Origin: Pseudomonas sp. B6002
GTDB lineage: Bacteria; Pseudomonadota; Gammaproteobacteria; Pseudomonadales; Pseudomonadaceae
Direction of reading: 5' to 3'
Length of the DNA stretch: 64,000 bases
NCBI RefSeq assembly: GCF_013385985.1
Contig: NZ_JACAOY010000027.1
Span: 166,188-230,187, forward strand
The notes under the pieces were generated by a model. That model saw only the letters and a list, made by a program, of their open reading frames with translations. It searched no databases and was not told the origin of the DNA. A program made the translations under genes and the position numbers. This document shows, one piece after another, positions 44,775 through 54,439 of the stretch (its first letter is position 1; every line of letters begins with the position of its first letter).

Positions 44775-45638
44775 ATGGACATCGAACTGGCACGCACTTT
44801 CCTCGAAATCACTCGCTGCGGCAGCCTGGCCGCGGCGGCCGAGAAGCTGCACGTCACCCAGACTGCGATCACCGCCAGGGTCAAGAACCTCGAAAGCCAG
44901 TTGGGCAGCACCTTGTTCGTGCGCAACCGCGCCGGGGCGCGCCTGACGCCGGATGGCGAGGCCTTTGTGGTGTACGCCAACCAGTTGTTGCAAACCTGGG
45001 AAGCGGCCAAACGCGACCTGCCGTTGCCGGATGGCTATCGCAACGTGCTCCATATCGGTGGCGAAGTCAGCCTGTGCAACCCGTTGATGCTGGGCTGGGC
45101 CCAGGCCCTGCGCGAACACATCCCCGGCCATGCCCTGCGCACCGAGGTGCGTGAAGGCGAATACCTGTTGCGCCAACTGGAACTGGGGGTACTCGACGCG
45201 GCGCTGGTGTTCCAGCCGCAATACTGGCCCGGTTTGCAGGTGGAGCAGGTGCTGGAAGAAAAACTGATCCTGGTGCAGTTGGTCAGCAAACCCGATCCCT
45301 ACGTGTATATCGACTGGGGCCCGGGGTTTCGCCAGCAACACGACACCGCTCTGCCCGACAAAGCCCGCGCCGCCCTGAGCTTCAACCTGGGGCCGCTGGC
45401 GTTGCAGTACATCCTGGAGAACGGCGGCGCCGGCTACTTCCGCACCCGTGTCGTGCAAAGCTACCTCGACAGCGGCGTGATGCAGCGGGTGCCCAAGGCG
45501 CCGGAGTTCAGTTTCCCCACGTACCTGGTGTATTCGCGGGCGCGGGATTCGGCGGTACTGCAACAGGCGCTGGAATTGCTGCGGGGAGTGGTCAAGGCGG
45601 AATCCGACTGGTCGCAGCGTTGGGATCCGTTGATTTGA
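44775..45638 (+). CDS. LysR-family transcriptional regulator
   Basis: A 287-residue regulator. The N-terminal winged helix (ELARTFLEITRCGSLAAAAE, LHVTQTAITARVKNLESQLG) is followed by an effector-binding domain from about residue 90. It resembles LysR proteins of the HexA/LrhA type in the segment VRNRAGARLTPDGEAF. Neighbouring genes are codirectional on both sides, so its target is not evident from divergence. Start ATG at 44775. Confidence 0.9.
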   Translation: MDIELARTFLEITRCGSLAAAAEKLHVTQTAITARVKNLESQLGSTLFVRNRAGARLTPDGEAFVVYANQLLQTWEAAKRDLPLPDGYRNVLHIGGEVSLCNPLMLGWAQALREHIPGHALRTEVREGEYLLRQLELGVLDAALVFQPQYWPGLQVEQVLEEKLILVQLVSKPDPYVYIDWGPGFRQQHDTALPDKARAALSFNLGPLALQYILENGGAGYFRTRVVQSYLDSGVMQRVPKAPEFSFPTYLVYSRARDSAVLQQALELLRGVVKAESDWSQRWDPLI

Positions 45639-45714
45639 GAACGGCGCCCGACTAGCACAATCACGAAGGGAGACTAAGCTCAGTCACCACAAAAAACACT
45701 ATGAGCCCGCCACT

Positions 45715-46392
45715 ATGCCTGACGCTACCGAGGCTTTTCGCGCCCGCTACCGCGCCGCCGTGTCCCGGCACTACAACCCCTGGCTTCACGCCGTCTTCGT
45801 GCTTCTCTACGGCGCAATCTGCATCACCCTGGCCTGGTCCTCCACCCAGTCCATCACTCCACTCCAGTGGCTGACCGTCCCCCTGACCCTGGTGTTCTTC
45901 AACCTGTGCATCTACCTCGTGCACCGCCACCTCGGCCACCACAAGCACAGCTTCGCCCGGCTGTTCTACGCCCGTCATACCGGCGACCACCACAGTTTTT
46001 TCACCCCTGGCCACATGACCTACGACAGCCCCCGAGACTGGCGTGTCATCCTCTTCCCCGCCTGGTTGATCGTGCTGCACAGCCTGGCGATCACCCTGCC
46101 CGCCTGGTGGTTGCTCAAGCAACTGAGCCCCAACGTCGCCGGGCTTTTCGCCGGATGCATGCTGCTGGGCTACCTGCTCTACGAAGTGTTTCACGCCTGT
46201 GAACACCTGCCCGTCGAACACCCGGTGGCGCGCCTGCCGTGGATCCGCCAGATGCACCGTTTGCACGCCCTGCACCACCGCCGCGAGCTGATGCAGGGGC
46301 GTAATTTCAATATTGTGTTTCCCCTAATGGACTACCTGTTCGGCACCCTGCACTGGGAGCCGAACGCCCACGACAACCAGGAACCGTCATGA
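45715..46392 (+). CDS. Fatty acid hydroxylase/sterol desaturase superfamily membrane protein
   Basis: A 225-residue integral membrane di-iron protein. Histidine clusters characteristic of the superfamily are HRHLGHHKH near residue 67, HTGDHHSFF about 15 residues later, HACEHLP and the late HALHHRREL. Three or four hydrophobic helices surround them. It would hydroxylate or desaturate a lipid with oxygen. It overlaps the next gene by 4 bp, so the two proteins probably act together. The substrate is unknown. Confidence 0.85.
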   Translation: MPDATEAFRARYRAAVSRHYNPWLHAVFVLLYGAICITLAWSSTQSITPLQWLTVPLTLVFFNLCIYLVHRHLGHHKHSFARLFYARHTGDHHSFFTPGHMTYDSPRDWRVILFPAWLIVLHSLAITLPAWWLLKQLSPNVAGLFAGCMLLGYLLYEVFHACEHLPVEHPVARLPWIRQMHRLHALHHRRELMQGRNFNIVFPLMDYLFGTLHWEPNAHDNQEPS

Positions 46393-47489
46393 GTACCCGC
46401 CCCAAGAAACTGCGTCATCTGCTGTTCGTATTGCTGCTGGCCGTGCTCGCCTTTTTGCTGTTGATGCCTACCAAGGTGCAGCCGGTGAACTGGTCCCCGC
46501 CCAAGGCGCCCTCGATGAAAGAGGGGCCCTTTGCCGAGAACTTACGCCTCAAGGATGTGCAACGGATCGGCGCCCAGGACATCGCCGGGCCCGAGGCCCT
46601 GCTGCTGGATGCCCAGGGTTTTCTGATCAGCGGGCTGCATGACGGACGCATCATCCGCACCTCACCCGACAGCCACACCCTGGAAGTGCTGGCGAACACC
46701 GGTGGGCGGCCCCTCGGCATGGCACTGCACCCGGATGGGCGCCTGATCATTGCCGACGGGATCAAGGGCTTGCTCGCACTGGATGCGAACCGTCAGCTCG
46801 CGCCCCTGAGCAGCAGTGCCAATGGCGTGCCCTTCGGCTTTACCGATGACGTGGCCGTGGACGCCAGCGGGCGCTATGCCTACTTCAGCGATGCGTCGAG
46901 CCGCTGGGGTTACGGGCAGGACGGTGAAGCCGTGATCGAACACGGCGGTGACGGCCGACTGTTGCGCTATGACTTCAGCAACGGCACCACCGAGGTACTG
47001 CTCGATCACCTGCAATTTGCCAACGGCGTCGCCCTGGGCCCGGATGAAAGCTACGTGCTGGTCAATGAAACCGGCGCCTATCGCATCAGCCGCTACTGGC
47101 TCAAGGGCGAGCGAGCGGGCAGCCACGACCTGTTTATCGACAACCTGCCTGGCTTGCCGGACAACCTCAGTTTCAACGGCCACGACCGCTTCTGGGTGGC
47201 GCTGTACTCACCCCGTAATCCGCTGCTGGATGGTTTCGCCGGCTACCCATTGCTGCGCAAAGTGATGGTGCGGGCACTGATGGTGGTGCCCAAGCCGATC
47301 GAGCGCAAAGCCTTCGTACTGGGGCTGGATACCGAAGGCAAGGTCATCGCCAACCTGCAGGACGGCAGCGCAGGCAATTACTCGCCCATCACCACCGCCC
47401 GGGAATATGGCGACTGGCTGTACCTTGGCTCACTGAAAAGCACGAGCATGGCGCGCCTGCCGCTGAAGCTGGCCCTGGCCCGGGAATGA
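46389..47489 (+). CDS. Strictosidine-synthase-like/SMP-30-type beta-propeller, membrane anchored
   Basis: A 366-residue protein with one N-terminal hydrophobic anchor (LLFVLLLAVLAFLLLMPT) and a six-bladed propeller similar to strictosidine synthase and adipocyte plasma membrane-associated (paraoxonase-like) proteins: GPEALLLDAQGFLISGLHDG, LGMALHPDGRLIIADGIKGL, FTDDVAVDASGRYAYFSDAS, FANGVALGPDESYVLVNETG and LPDNLSFNGHDRFWVAL. Lactonase or esterase activity in the periplasm is plausible. ATGA overlap links it to the hydroxylase gene. Confidence 0.82.
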   Translation: MSTRPKKLRHLLFVLLLAVLAFLLLMPTKVQPVNWSPPKAPSMKEGPFAENLRLKDVQRIGAQDIAGPEALLLDAQGFLISGLHDGRIIRTSPDSHTLEVLANTGGRPLGMALHPDGRLIIADGIKGLLALDANRQLAPLSSSANGVPFGFTDDVAVDASGRYAYFSDASSRWGYGQDGEAVIEHGGDGRLLRYDFSNGTTEVLLDHLQFANGVALGPDESYVLVNETGAYRISRYWLKGERAGSHDLFIDNLPGLPDNLSFNGHDRFWVALYSPRNPLLDGFAGYPLLRKVMVRALMVVPKPIERKAFVLGLDTEGKVIANLQDGSAGNYSPITTAREYGDWLYLGSLKSTSMARLPLKLALARE

Positions 47490-47496
47490 AAAAAAG

Positions 47497-47520
47497 GGGC
47501 AGCCCTCGCAGGCTGCCCCT
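47497..47520 (-). terminator. Rho-independent terminator shared by convergent genes
   Basis: GGGGCAGCC (47497-47505) pairs perfectly with GGCTGCCCC (47512-47520) around a 6-nt loop. The A-run on its left (47490-47496) gives a U-tract for transcripts from the minus-strand PPC gene, so it is a canonical terminator for that gene. It may also stop the plus-strand gene that ends at 47489. Confidence 0.85.
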
Positions 47521-47538
47521 CCTCGTTCACTCAGTGCA

Positions 47539-48999
47539 TCAATGGATGATGTCCTGGGTGCAGATGTGCCCGAAGGTCACGTAAGGCACGTTGTCGCCGC
47601 CCACGCCCACACCCGGGAACTCGTCCAGCTCGATCCGCCAGCCGCCGAAGTTGAAGGTGGTGGCCCAGTTGTACTTCACGCCGGTGCTGCTGTCCGGGTA
47701 CTCCACGCGGTACTCGCCGAAGCAACTGCCCAGTGCCGCACCCGAGAGGGACGCACCCGTGCTGTCGGTGGTGGCCTTGAAGTCGGTCCAGTTGAACTCG
47801 GTGCCGGTGAAGTGCTTGTCAACCCGCAGCACCGGTGTAACGCCCAACAACGGCGCGCCCGTGGAGTCGGACCAGTTGGTGGTCCAGGTCAGGTTCCGTG
47901 CCGCCTGGGTGGCCATCCAGAAGATCGTGCTCGGCACGCGCACCACGTTGTCGCCCTTCACGTCGAAGCTGTTCAGGCGCGGCGCCGATCCCAGGGTGAG
48001 CTTGTATTGGGCGGTAGGGTCCTGGACCACGGCCGGGTTGGCCCGCACGCGAACCTGGGCCACATAGCCTGGCGTGACACCTGAGAGGGTCATGCTGTTA
48101 CCGGCCGGCACCACCACCCAGTTGTTGCCCTCCAGACGCTCGAAGATCCACTGGTTACGCACGCCCTTCTGGTCATCGCTCAGGGCCATCGCCACGTTCT
48201 GGCCACGGGTGGCCTGGAAGGCGAAGTAGTCGATATCGTTGGGGTTGTCGATATTGCCCGTCACGCGGTTCAGGGCGTCGGGCAGTACGAACGAGGTCTG
48301 CGGGGTGTCGTTGGGTTCATAGGCATCGATGTTGAAGTCCACACCTACACCAAAACTGAACTGGGCGTTGTTGGCCTCATTGGCCACCATGTACCAGTAG
48401 TAGTCACCTGCCGGCAGCACGGCGCTGATGTATTCATCGGCGTTGCCCGGGTTGTCGGACGTACCGAGAAGCTCCAGGTTGCCCTGGCCATCGTCGCGGA
48501 ACAGGCTCAGCGACATGTTGGCACCCGCACTCTGGTCAACCAGTTGCACCAGCGCACGACCGTTCTGTGGCAGGTGGAAGTGGTAGGGGAAGTCCTGGCC
48601 GGTCTGCACCTCGGTCAAGGTGTAGAGGGTGTTGATGTCCAGTGTCTGAAACAGCGGAACGAATTCGGCGGCAGCGACCTTGAGTTTGTCCTGGTCGGGC
48701 TTCTTCAGTTCGCTGTCGACGGTGGCGACGGCGGAGAGTTTCGCCGCCTTGCTCGCCACGGCCTTGGCCGGCGCTTTCGCGGTCATGGCCGCCTTGAGCT
48801 TCTGCTGAAGCTGGGAGGCAACCGCCTTGGACTCGAGCTTGCCACCGGACTTGAGGGCTTTGTGCACCGCCTCCTTGACGGCCTGGGCGCTCACCTTGGG
48901 CAGCGGTTGCGAAGGGTACTGTTCGGCCAGGGCAAAGGCCGAGACAAAGCAGGAGGCCGCCATGGCCGCGCCCAACATAAAGGCTTTTTTCGATTTCAT
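47539..48999 (-). CDS. Secreted protein with pre-peptidase C-terminal (PPC)-like domains
   Basis: A 486-residue exported protein. The signal peptide runs to about residue 25 (SAFALA before EQY). An Ala/Lys-rich helical stretch (about 30-110) precedes two beta-sandwich regions: one around residues 130-220 (FHLPQNGRALVQLVDQSAG, LPAGDYYWYMVANE) and one from EPNDTPQTSFVLPDALNRVTG, the typical PPC opening, to about 330. The C-terminal part (DSTGAPLLGVTPVLRVD onward) is unassigned. There is no protease domain. It may bind surfaces or substrates. A LexA-like box and a hairpin lie upstream. Confidence 0.72.
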   Translation of the reverse strand: MKSKKAFMLGAAMAASCFVSAFALAEQYPSQPLPKVSAQAVKEAVHKALKSGGKLESKAVASQLQQKLKAAMTAKAPAKAVASKAAKLSAVATVDSELKKPDQDKLKVAAAEFVPLFQTLDINTLYTLTEVQTGQDFPYHFHLPQNGRALVQLVDQSAGANMSLSLFRDDGQGNLELLGTSDNPGNADEYISAVLPAGDYYWYMVANEANNAQFSFGVGVDFNIDAYEPNDTPQTSFVLPDALNRVTGNIDNPNDIDYFAFQATRGQNVAMALSDDQKGVRNQWIFERLEGNNWVVVPAGNSMTLSGVTPGYVAQVRVRANPAVVQDPTAQYKLTLGSAPRLNSFDVKGDNVVRVPSTIFWMATQAARNLTWTTNWSDSTGAPLLGVTPVLRVDKHFTGTEFNWTDFKATTDSTGASLSGAALGSCFGEYRVEYPDSSTGVKYNWATTFNFGGWRIELDEFPGVGVGGDNVPYVTFGHICTQDIIH

Positions 49000-49031
49000 T
49001 TTTTATCCATCCATAGTTAAAAATTGAAGCT

Positions 49032-49052
49032 CAGGTGACATCCGGTCACCTG
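49032..49052 (-). terminator. Hairpin between the lipocalin gene and the PPC gene
   Basis: CAGGTGAC (49032-49039) pairs perfectly with GTCACCTG (49045-49052) around 5 nt. On the minus strand the stem is followed after 10 nt by a T-run (TTTTT). It may end leftward transcription from the ABC/lipocalin operon or act in the leader of the PPC gene. Confidence 0.45.
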
Positions 49053-49072
49053 GGATGGAATCTAGCCAGATA

Positions 49073-49088
49073 CTGTATGCATGTCCAG
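49073..49088. promoter_or_regulatory. LexA-like SOS box before the PPC gene
   Basis: CTGTATGCATGTCCAG has the CTG-N10-CAG form, matches 12 of 16 positions of CTGTATATATATACAG, and is flanked symmetrically (TACTG ... CAGTA). It lies 74 bp upstream of the PPC start and 24 bp after the lipocalin stop. Confidence 0.5.
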
Positions 49089-49111
49089 TATTTTTATGAA
49101 ATTTTCTTCAC

Positions 49112-50176
49112 CTAATAGCCAGTCATTTCCAGATAGCCCACCCCACCGTCGAATTGCACCGGCCCTTCCCAGTAAGGAATGCTCAGGTTCATCCAGGCCT
49201 TCGGGTTGACCGCCTGTGCGGTGATATCCAGCTGTTTGCCGGGGATTTTCAGCGACCAGCGCGTGGGAATTCGGCGCCCGTCGATGTCGGTGGGGGCGAG
49301 TGGCGTGAGCTGGATGTCGGCGTTGTGCAGGGTCTGGGTGCGGCCCTGCGCATCGATCCAGGTGCCCGTCAGGTAACCCTCGCCGTCGGTTTGCCGCACG
49401 CGAAACAGCATCAACTGCTCGCCACGGTCCAGGTGCAGGGAGAACCAGTCCCAGCCGGTCTGGCTGGCGGCCAGGGGTTGGCTGCTCCACTCGCGGTCGA
49501 GCCAGGCGCTGCCACTGACCTGATACGCCTTGCCGTCGATCGTCACGTTGCCGCTGGCGGTGAAAAAAGGCTGGCTGTAGTAATACGACGCCTGGCCCTG
49601 ATCGGATTTGCGGCTGTAGCCGTTATCGCCTTGCAGCACCAACGGGCGGCTGGAGGTCAGGTGCAAGTCATAGGCGAACTGCGGGCCATGGGCCTTGAGT
49701 TGCATGTCGGCCAGGGAGCTGGTGGCGCCGGGGCGAGTGGCGAAATTCCAGTCGTCGATCCACGCATTGAACGGCGCCGCCTGGGCGCCGGCCTGGCCAA
49801 CACCGCCGCGCGCATAACGCTCGGCGGCGTAATGCCGGGTGGCCGAAGTGACGGCCGCGTGCCCCAGCCAGATCGTCGGGTCCTGCCACCCCGCCTGCGC
49901 CGGCCCGGCCTTGAGGGCGTTGCGAAACAAGGTCCACTGCACGCCGAACACATTGCCCTCGGCATCCTTGAGGTTGGCGGTAACGTACCACCATTCGATG
50001 CGGAAACCGGCGTGGGGCCCGTGGTCCTCGGGAAAGCTGAACACCTTGCCCGGCACCACCTGGTCAAAGTCCGCAGCCTCACTGCCCAAGCCGGCGAAAC
50101 TTTCCTGGGGTGCAGGCGCCTTATCGCAGCCGCTCAGCAGCAACAAGACCGCTCCCAGCAACGCCTTAATCTTCAT
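49112..50176 (-). CDS. Lipocalin-like (AttH/CrtC family) lipoprotein
   Basis: A 354-residue lipoprotein; the lipobox LLSGC puts the acylated cysteine at residue 17. The AttH/CrtC fold is recognised by FRIEWWYVTANLKD near residue 65, IWLGHAAVTSATRHYAAERY and the second half with GSAWLDREWSSQPLAASQTGWDWF. Such proteins form a paired lipocalin barrel and accompany AttEFG-type ABC genes, as here. The ATG at 50176 lies inside the end of the permease gene (11-bp overlap). A TTG 6 bp earlier is an alternative. The ligand is unknown, probably a lipid-like molecule. Confidence 0.82.
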   Translation of the reverse strand: MKIKALLGAVLLLLSGCDKAPAPQESFAGLGSEAADFDQVVPGKVFSFPEDHGPHAGFRIEWWYVTANLKDAEGNVFGVQWTLFRNALKAGPAQAGWQDPTIWLGHAAVTSATRHYAAERYARGGVGQAGAQAAPFNAWIDDWNFATRPGATSSLADMQLKAHGPQFAYDLHLTSSRPLVLQGDNGYSRKSDQGQASYYYSQPFFTASGNVTIDGKAYQVSGSAWLDREWSSQPLAASQTGWDWFSLHLDRGEQLMLFRVRQTDGEGYLTGTWIDAQGRTQTLHNADIQLTPLAPTDIDGRRIPTRWSLKIPGKQLDITAQAVNPKAWMNLSIPYWEGPVQFDGGVGYLEMTGY

Positions 50177-52628
50177 GGGCAAAGGTCCTCAGCAAGTCCG
50201 CCGGGCGACTGCGGTACAACTGCCATAGCGGCCAGGCCGACGCCAGAGAGGTGGCCAACATCGCCAGCCCCAGCAGTTGCGCCAGTTGCCACGGGAACAC
50301 CTGCAACGGCAGGCGCCAACCAAACGCCTGCACATTGATCACCGCGTCCAGGCACCAGGCCAGCAACAGGCCCAGGGGCAACGCCAACACCAGGGTCAAC
50401 AGCGCGAGCAACCAGGTCTGCGCCAAATTGAGCAGCATCAGTTGGCGGCGCGTCACCCCCAGCGCCCACAGCGGCGCGAGCTGGCCGAGGCGACTCTGGC
50501 TCTGGGTCAGCAGGCTGATGAACAGCGCCACGCCGGCCACCCCGAGGGTGAGGCTGTTCAGCGCGGCGGTGGCGGCAAAGGTGCGTTCGAACACCTGGCT
50601 CGAATAGCCCTTGAGTTGCTGCTGATCGACAATGCGGCTGTCCTCCAGCGCAAATGCGCGCTGCACGTCCTGCACCAGCGGCGCGACGTCCTCGGGGGCC
50701 ATGCGCAGGTTAAAGCGGGCCGGTGACAGCGTCGGCCAATGCGCCAACAAGTGGGTGGAATTGACCAGCACGTGGCCCTTGGGGTTGCCATAGTCGGCGT
50801 AGATGCCCACCACCGTGGGTGACCAGGGCCCCTGAGGCGTTGGGATACTCACCTCATCGCCCAGCCGCACGTTCAAGCGCCGCGCCAGTTGCTCGCTGAG
50901 CATCAGCGTGTCGCCCTGCTGCAATCGGTCCCACGGTTGATTGGCGGCCTCCAGCAGCGGCCAGTGCTGGCGATAAGTGGGGTCGTCGATCACCCCGAAC
51001 AGGTCAGCCGGCCAACCTTGCAACTGCGTCGACACTTGCCAGGTCGGCAGTACGGTGTTCACCGTGGGTTGCTGCGCCAACCAGTGGCTCAACTGTTCGG
51101 CCTGCGCCGGGTTCTGCGGATTGAGATACAGCTCGGCGGTGAGGCGTTGCTCCAGCCAATTATTGAAGGTCTGGCGAAAGCCCGAGGTCATGGAGCCCGC
51201 GCCGATGTTCGCCGCCATCGCCAACAGCAGCGCCATCAACGCCAGGCTCAACGCCGGCAGTTGCTGGCGGCAGTCGGCGAGAAACCATTGCCCCAGCACC
51301 GAGTGGCTGCGCCCGAGCACCGCCTTCAATACCGCATTGAGGATCACCGGCAAACCCAGGGCAGCCCCCAGTAGCAAGGCGGCCATCAGCACAAAACCGG
51401 CAGCCAGGCTGTTACCCAATCCCAACGCCAGCAGTGCGACCAGCAACGCCGCAGCCGCGACCCAACCCTGGCGTCGCAACCAGCGCCCATGGGCCTCGTG
51501 CCAGGCCTGGGCATTGGCCAGTGCCAGCAACGGCAGGCGCGCCGCCCGCCACAGGCTGCTCGCGCCCGCCAACAGTGCGCCGAGCAGGCTCAAGCCCAAC
51601 CCCGTCAACCACCAGCCAGGGCTCAAGCTTAACTGGCCGGGCACCTCGGCGCCGTACAAGCCACGCAAGCTGGCCGCCACATCCGGCAGCAACAGGCTGG
51701 CCACCAGGTAACCGCTGGCCACGCCGAGCACGCCACCGAGCAGCGACAACACACCCAGCTCCACCCCCAGGCTGAGGATCAGCATCCGCGCACTGACCCC
51801 GCAAGCGCGCAAGGTGCGCAGCAGCCCGCGCCGTTGTTCCAGCGCCAGGCCGATAGCGGCATGCACGATAAACAGTCCCACCACAAACGACAGCAAGCCG
51901 AGGGCGTCGAGGTTCAGGTGAAAGCTTTCGGTCAGCCGTGAGAGGTTGTTGTCCTCGGCCAGGTGCAGTTGCAATTCGGCGGGCGGGGTGGGATGGGTGG
52001 CGGCAAAGGCGTTGTCCAGCAGCAGCCGCGACAGACGCCCGGGCATCTCCAGCAAGGGTTGGGCAAAGCCGATGTCGGTGAGCAACAACCCGGGGGCCAT
52101 GTCTGCCTGGGCCTGCAACGGCGGCAAGGTTTGCCCGTTTGCCGTCTGCGGCTGTTCGCCATCGTGCAGGCCCAGGGCTTGCAAGGTTTGCGGAGCAATC
52201 CAGGTGCGTCCAGGCGGCGCGAAGAATGCAGCCATCTGCGCCTGGCTCAGGCGTTGCCCGGCCACTGCGGCATTCCCCGGCAATGACACCGGATCGATGC
52301 CCATCAGTTGCAGGCGCACCTCCTCATGCCCCTTGAGTACCACCCGCCCCTGCACCACCGGTGACACCGGCCACCCCGCACGGCGCAACTGGGCAAACAG
52401 GGCCTGGGGGAAGCTCGATGCACCGGTCGCACTGAGGCTGGCTTGAGGCTCACCGCCGATCAATTGGCTGGCGCGTGCGTAGCTGTCCCGCGCCTGGCTG
52501 TTGAGCGCCTGCACACCGGTCAACAACGCCGTGGCCAGCCACAGGCCGGTCAACACGCTGAAGAACTGCACGGGATGGCGCCGCCAGTGGCTCAGCAGCG
52601 CACGCAACGCCCAATAAAAAACGGCCAC
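50166..52628 (-). CDS. FtsX-type ABC transporter permease (AttF/G-like)
   Basis: An 820-residue permease with two FtsX domains. An N-terminal helix (VQFFSVLTGLWLATALLTGV) is followed by a large periplasmic region, a middle set of helices (about residues 240-460), a second periplasmic region and three C-terminal helices (for example VAGVALFISLLTQSQSRL). I place the start at a GTG at 52628, 1 nt after the ATPase stop, behind its own TGAG; the longer frame would read through the ATPase end. It works with the LolD-like ATPase and the lipocalin. Confidence 0.82.
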   Translation of the reverse strand: MAVFYWALRALLSHWRRHPVQFFSVLTGLWLATALLTGVQALNSQARDSYARASQLIGGEPQASLSATGASSFPQALFAQLRRAGWPVSPVVQGRVVLKGHEEVRLQLMGIDPVSLPGNAAVAGQRLSQAQMAAFFAPPGRTWIAPQTLQALGLHDGEQPQTANGQTLPPLQAQADMAPGLLLTDIGFAQPLLEMPGRLSRLLLDNAFAATHPTPPAELQLHLAEDNNLSRLTESFHLNLDALGLLSFVVGLFIVHAAIGLALEQRRGLLRTLRACGVSARMLILSLGVELGVLSLLGGVLGVASGYLVASLLLPDVAASLRGLYGAEVPGQLSLSPGWWLTGLGLSLLGALLAGASSLWRAARLPLLALANAQAWHEAHGRWLRRQGWVAAAALLVALLALGLGNSLAAGFVLMAALLLGAALGLPVILNAVLKAVLGRSHSVLGQWFLADCRQQLPALSLALMALLLAMAANIGAGSMTSGFRQTFNNWLEQRLTAELYLNPQNPAQAEQLSHWLAQQPTVNTVLPTWQVSTQLQGWPADLFGVIDDPTYRQHWPLLEAANQPWDRLQQGDTLMLSEQLARRLNVRLGDEVSIPTPQGPWSPTVVGIYADYGNPKGHVLVNSTHLLAHWPTLSPARFNLRMAPEDVAPLVQDVQRAFALEDSRIVDQQQLKGYSSQVFERTFAATAALNSLTLGVAGVALFISLLTQSQSRLGQLAPLWALGVTRRQLMLLNLAQTWLLALLTLVLALPLGLLLAWCLDAVINVQAFGWRLPLQVFPWQLAQLLGLAMLATSLASAWPLWQLYRSRPADLLRTFAHED

Positions 52629-52629
52629 C

Positions 52630-53298
<669 letters not shown>

Positions 53299-53573
53299 AA
53301 ATACGCTCGTTCGGGGGTCTGCAAACGAGGATAACGGCTGACTTTGCGCCCCGTGCGAATTTTTCACATGGATTTCACCGCCCGCCCACCCACGCCTCTC
53401 TAAATTGCCCACCAAGCGTCGTAGAGCGGCAACTTGTTAGTTGCCAGCGACGACAACTTTTAACAGCTGGATGTTCAGCGAAAAGACAGCAGCCCTGTGA
53501 CAGTCTCCTACTCCACTACGGGCATCCGTCAATGCGCTGCGCCTGTTTGATAACAACACTGCCAACAGTGCCC

Positions 53574-54248
53574 ATGGTGAATAGTGTGGTTGACCTTACC
53601 CTGACCAAACCGCGTGTGCGCCGAAGCCTTTTCAGACGCCTGAAAAGACTCTGGCTGGGCATTGCCATCGTCAGTCTGCTGGTGTCCGGTTTCGTGTTCT
53701 GGCCCAGGTCGCCGACGAACCTGGGCGTGCGCAACCACCTGATCAACTCCGGGCTCCTGGCCAGTTGGCGCAACGGTGACGTGGTGGTGCTGGTACGCCA
53801 TGAAGAACGCTGCGACCGCTCGACCAACCCCTGCTTCGGCCCCGCCGATGGCCTCACGATCAACGGCACGCAGCATGCCACCGAATTGGGCAAAGCCTTC
53901 CACGCCTTGGGCATGCAGGCCACTGACGTGCTCAGCAGCCCCACCACCCGCACCGCCCAGACGTCGCTGTTCGTGTTCGGCAAGACCGAGCTATCCGCTG
54001 GCCCGCTGGCCATCTGTGGAGACGCCATGGGTGAAGAGATCCTCAGCAACAAACGTCCCGATCACAACCTGGTGCTGATCACACACAGTGCCTGCATCAA
54101 CGACTTCGAACAGGCCTTGGGTTTCCCCCACGCCATCACCGCCGAATACGGCAGCGCCCTGTTCGTCAAGGTACTGCCCAATGGCAAGTTCAAGACCCTG
54201 GGCATCATGAACAGCCAGGATTGGCCCGCCGCGCTCAAACAACTTTAA
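53574..54248 (+). CDS. Membrane-anchored histidine phosphatase (Ais/PmrG-like)
   Basis: About 224 residues (238 if the ATG at 53532 is used). A basic N-terminus and one membrane helix (LWLGIAIVSLLVSGFVFW) precede a histidine-phosphatase domain with the catalytic motif VLVRHEERCD and the second histidine in VLITHSACIND. The central PADGLTINGTQHATELGKAF fits the phosphoglycerate mutase-like fold. Position directly before ArnT suggests the Ais/PmrG group, which removes phosphate from lipopolysaccharide core heptose in the periplasm. Neither candidate start has a good ribosome binding site. Confidence 0.75.
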   Translation: MVNSVVDLTLTKPRVRRSLFRRLKRLWLGIAIVSLLVSGFVFWPRSPTNLGVRNHLINSGLLASWRNGDVVVLVRHEERCDRSTNPCFGPADGLTINGTQHATELGKAFHALGMQATDVLSSPTTRTAQTSLFVFGKTELSAGPLAICGDAMGEEILSNKRPDHNLVLITHSACINDFEQALGFPHAITAEYGSALFVKVLPNGKFKTLGIMNSQDWPAALKQL

Positions 54249-54271
54249 ACACACTTTTTTACATATCCAGC

Positions 54272-54299
54272 GGCTGTCGTGTTCAGCAAAACGACAGCC
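54272..54299 (+). terminator. Hairpin after the histidine phosphatase gene
   Basis: GGCTGTCGT (54272-54280) pairs perfectly with ACGACAGCC (54291-54299) around a 10-nt loop, 24 bp after the stop. The following CGTTTCT is only weakly T-rich. The loop-side sequence GTTCAGCAAAACGACAGC resembles GTTCAGCGAAAAGACAGC at 53473-53490 upstream of the same gene. Confidence 0.55.
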
Positions 54300-54439
54300 C
54301 GTTTCTGGCATGTTTAGTTGTGCCTGTTAGTTAGGGACGCCATGATTATTTTCAGTGACTTAGTGAACATTTTGATGTTTTGCACTACTACTTTCCTGCA
54401 CCCTTTTTCTGCCACTGAACGTCAAGGAGCGACGTTTTT

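Noticed and set aside
53340-53520. A possible ColR- or PmrA-type box before the phosphatase/arnT genes
   Set aside because: TTTTTCAC at 53357-53364 resembles part of a ColR site, but the upstream half does not fit, and no paired PmrA half sites could be found.
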